Source: Baffinella frigidus (taxonomy: Eukaryota; Cryptophyceae; Cryptomonadales; Baffinellaceae). From it: a stretch of DNA of 10,345 nucleotides. The stretch is taken from positions 618,055 to 628,399 of the forward strand of contig MU646455.1 of the NCBI GenBank assembly GCA_026770585.1, in the 5' to 3' direction. Positions 10,345 to 10,345 of this stretch are shown here, piece after piece. Position numbers and translations under genes: made by a program. The notes beneath the pieces are model-generated. The model was not told the origin of the DNA. It made no database searches and saw nothing but the letters and a program-made list of their open reading frames with translations. How positions within the stretch are numbered: position 1 is the stretch's first letter; each line of letters starts with the position of its first letter.

Positions 10345-10345
10345 A
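10255..10345. repeat. CCCTCAA array to the window end
   Basis: About twelve exact 7-bp units CCCTCAA on the plus strand, running off the window edge. It is the most homogeneous array here. Confidence 0.95.

Noticed and set aside
1-10345. CRISPR array
   Set aside because: Repeats are either contiguous tandem units or dispersed hairpins; there are no regularly spaced direct repeats with unique spacers and no cas genes.
1-10345. Bacterial or phage genome fragment
   Set aside because: There are no long continuous genes, no ribosome binding sites in register and no phage or bacterial families; splice signals and repeat content fit a eukaryote.

Overview
This window looks like nuclear DNA of a eukaryote with intron-rich genes, most likely a unicellular alga or other protist; I cannot name the species. 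The reasons are: no bacterial operon structure or Shine-Dalgarno-led genes; short GC-rich coding islands bounded by GT and AG splice signals; introns packed with degenerate 7-bp telomere-like repeats (GGGTTTC, CCCTAAA, CCCCAAA, CCCTCAA); and very many 120-270 bp foldback (MITE-like) elements. No tRNA, rRNA, CRISPR array, viral hallmark gene or toxin gene was recognised. Layout: 1-112 is a GGGTTTC array. 196-2116 is a patchwork of foldback elements (families A, B, D and G) lying in or beside three copies of a small coding module read as 'GGDLDALEEVREG'. 2280-2481 is a repeat-filled probable intron with coding-like flanks. 3005-3295 has a minus-strand coding stretch. 3170-5889 holds the best plus-strand gene model, of unknown function: exons at 3170-3477, 3607-3654 and 3710-3862 join in phase to a large exon from 4473 on. 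That large exon is split by five different foldback elements (G2, B3, H, I, J). Removing each one with one copy of its flanking duplication restores a single stop-free frame of about 180 codons. 5899-6060 is another long hairpin. 6190-6632 is a two-exon minus-strand coding stretch. 6825-7216 is a diverged second copy of the 3710-3862 exon inside a large inverted repeat, with a B-family element inserted in its loop. From 7324 to about 8883 short TPR-like exons lie between hairpin elements and C-rich repeat arrays; one 3' splice site with its exon start was copied in a perfect 148-bp tandem duplication. The right end (9000-10345) has open but ambiguous coding stretches and CCCTCAA arrays that run off the window edge. 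The foldback elements share parts across families: CCACAC ends (A, D, G1), a GTGTAGTAATTTT core (A and B), and the palindrome CCTACCGTAGG (D, E, K and related). Several have 4-bp target-site duplications. The exon models come from reading frames, splice-site consensus and phase agreement only, and no protein except the TPR-like exons was recognised. The genes are therefore candidates, and several may be decayed copies rather than working genes.
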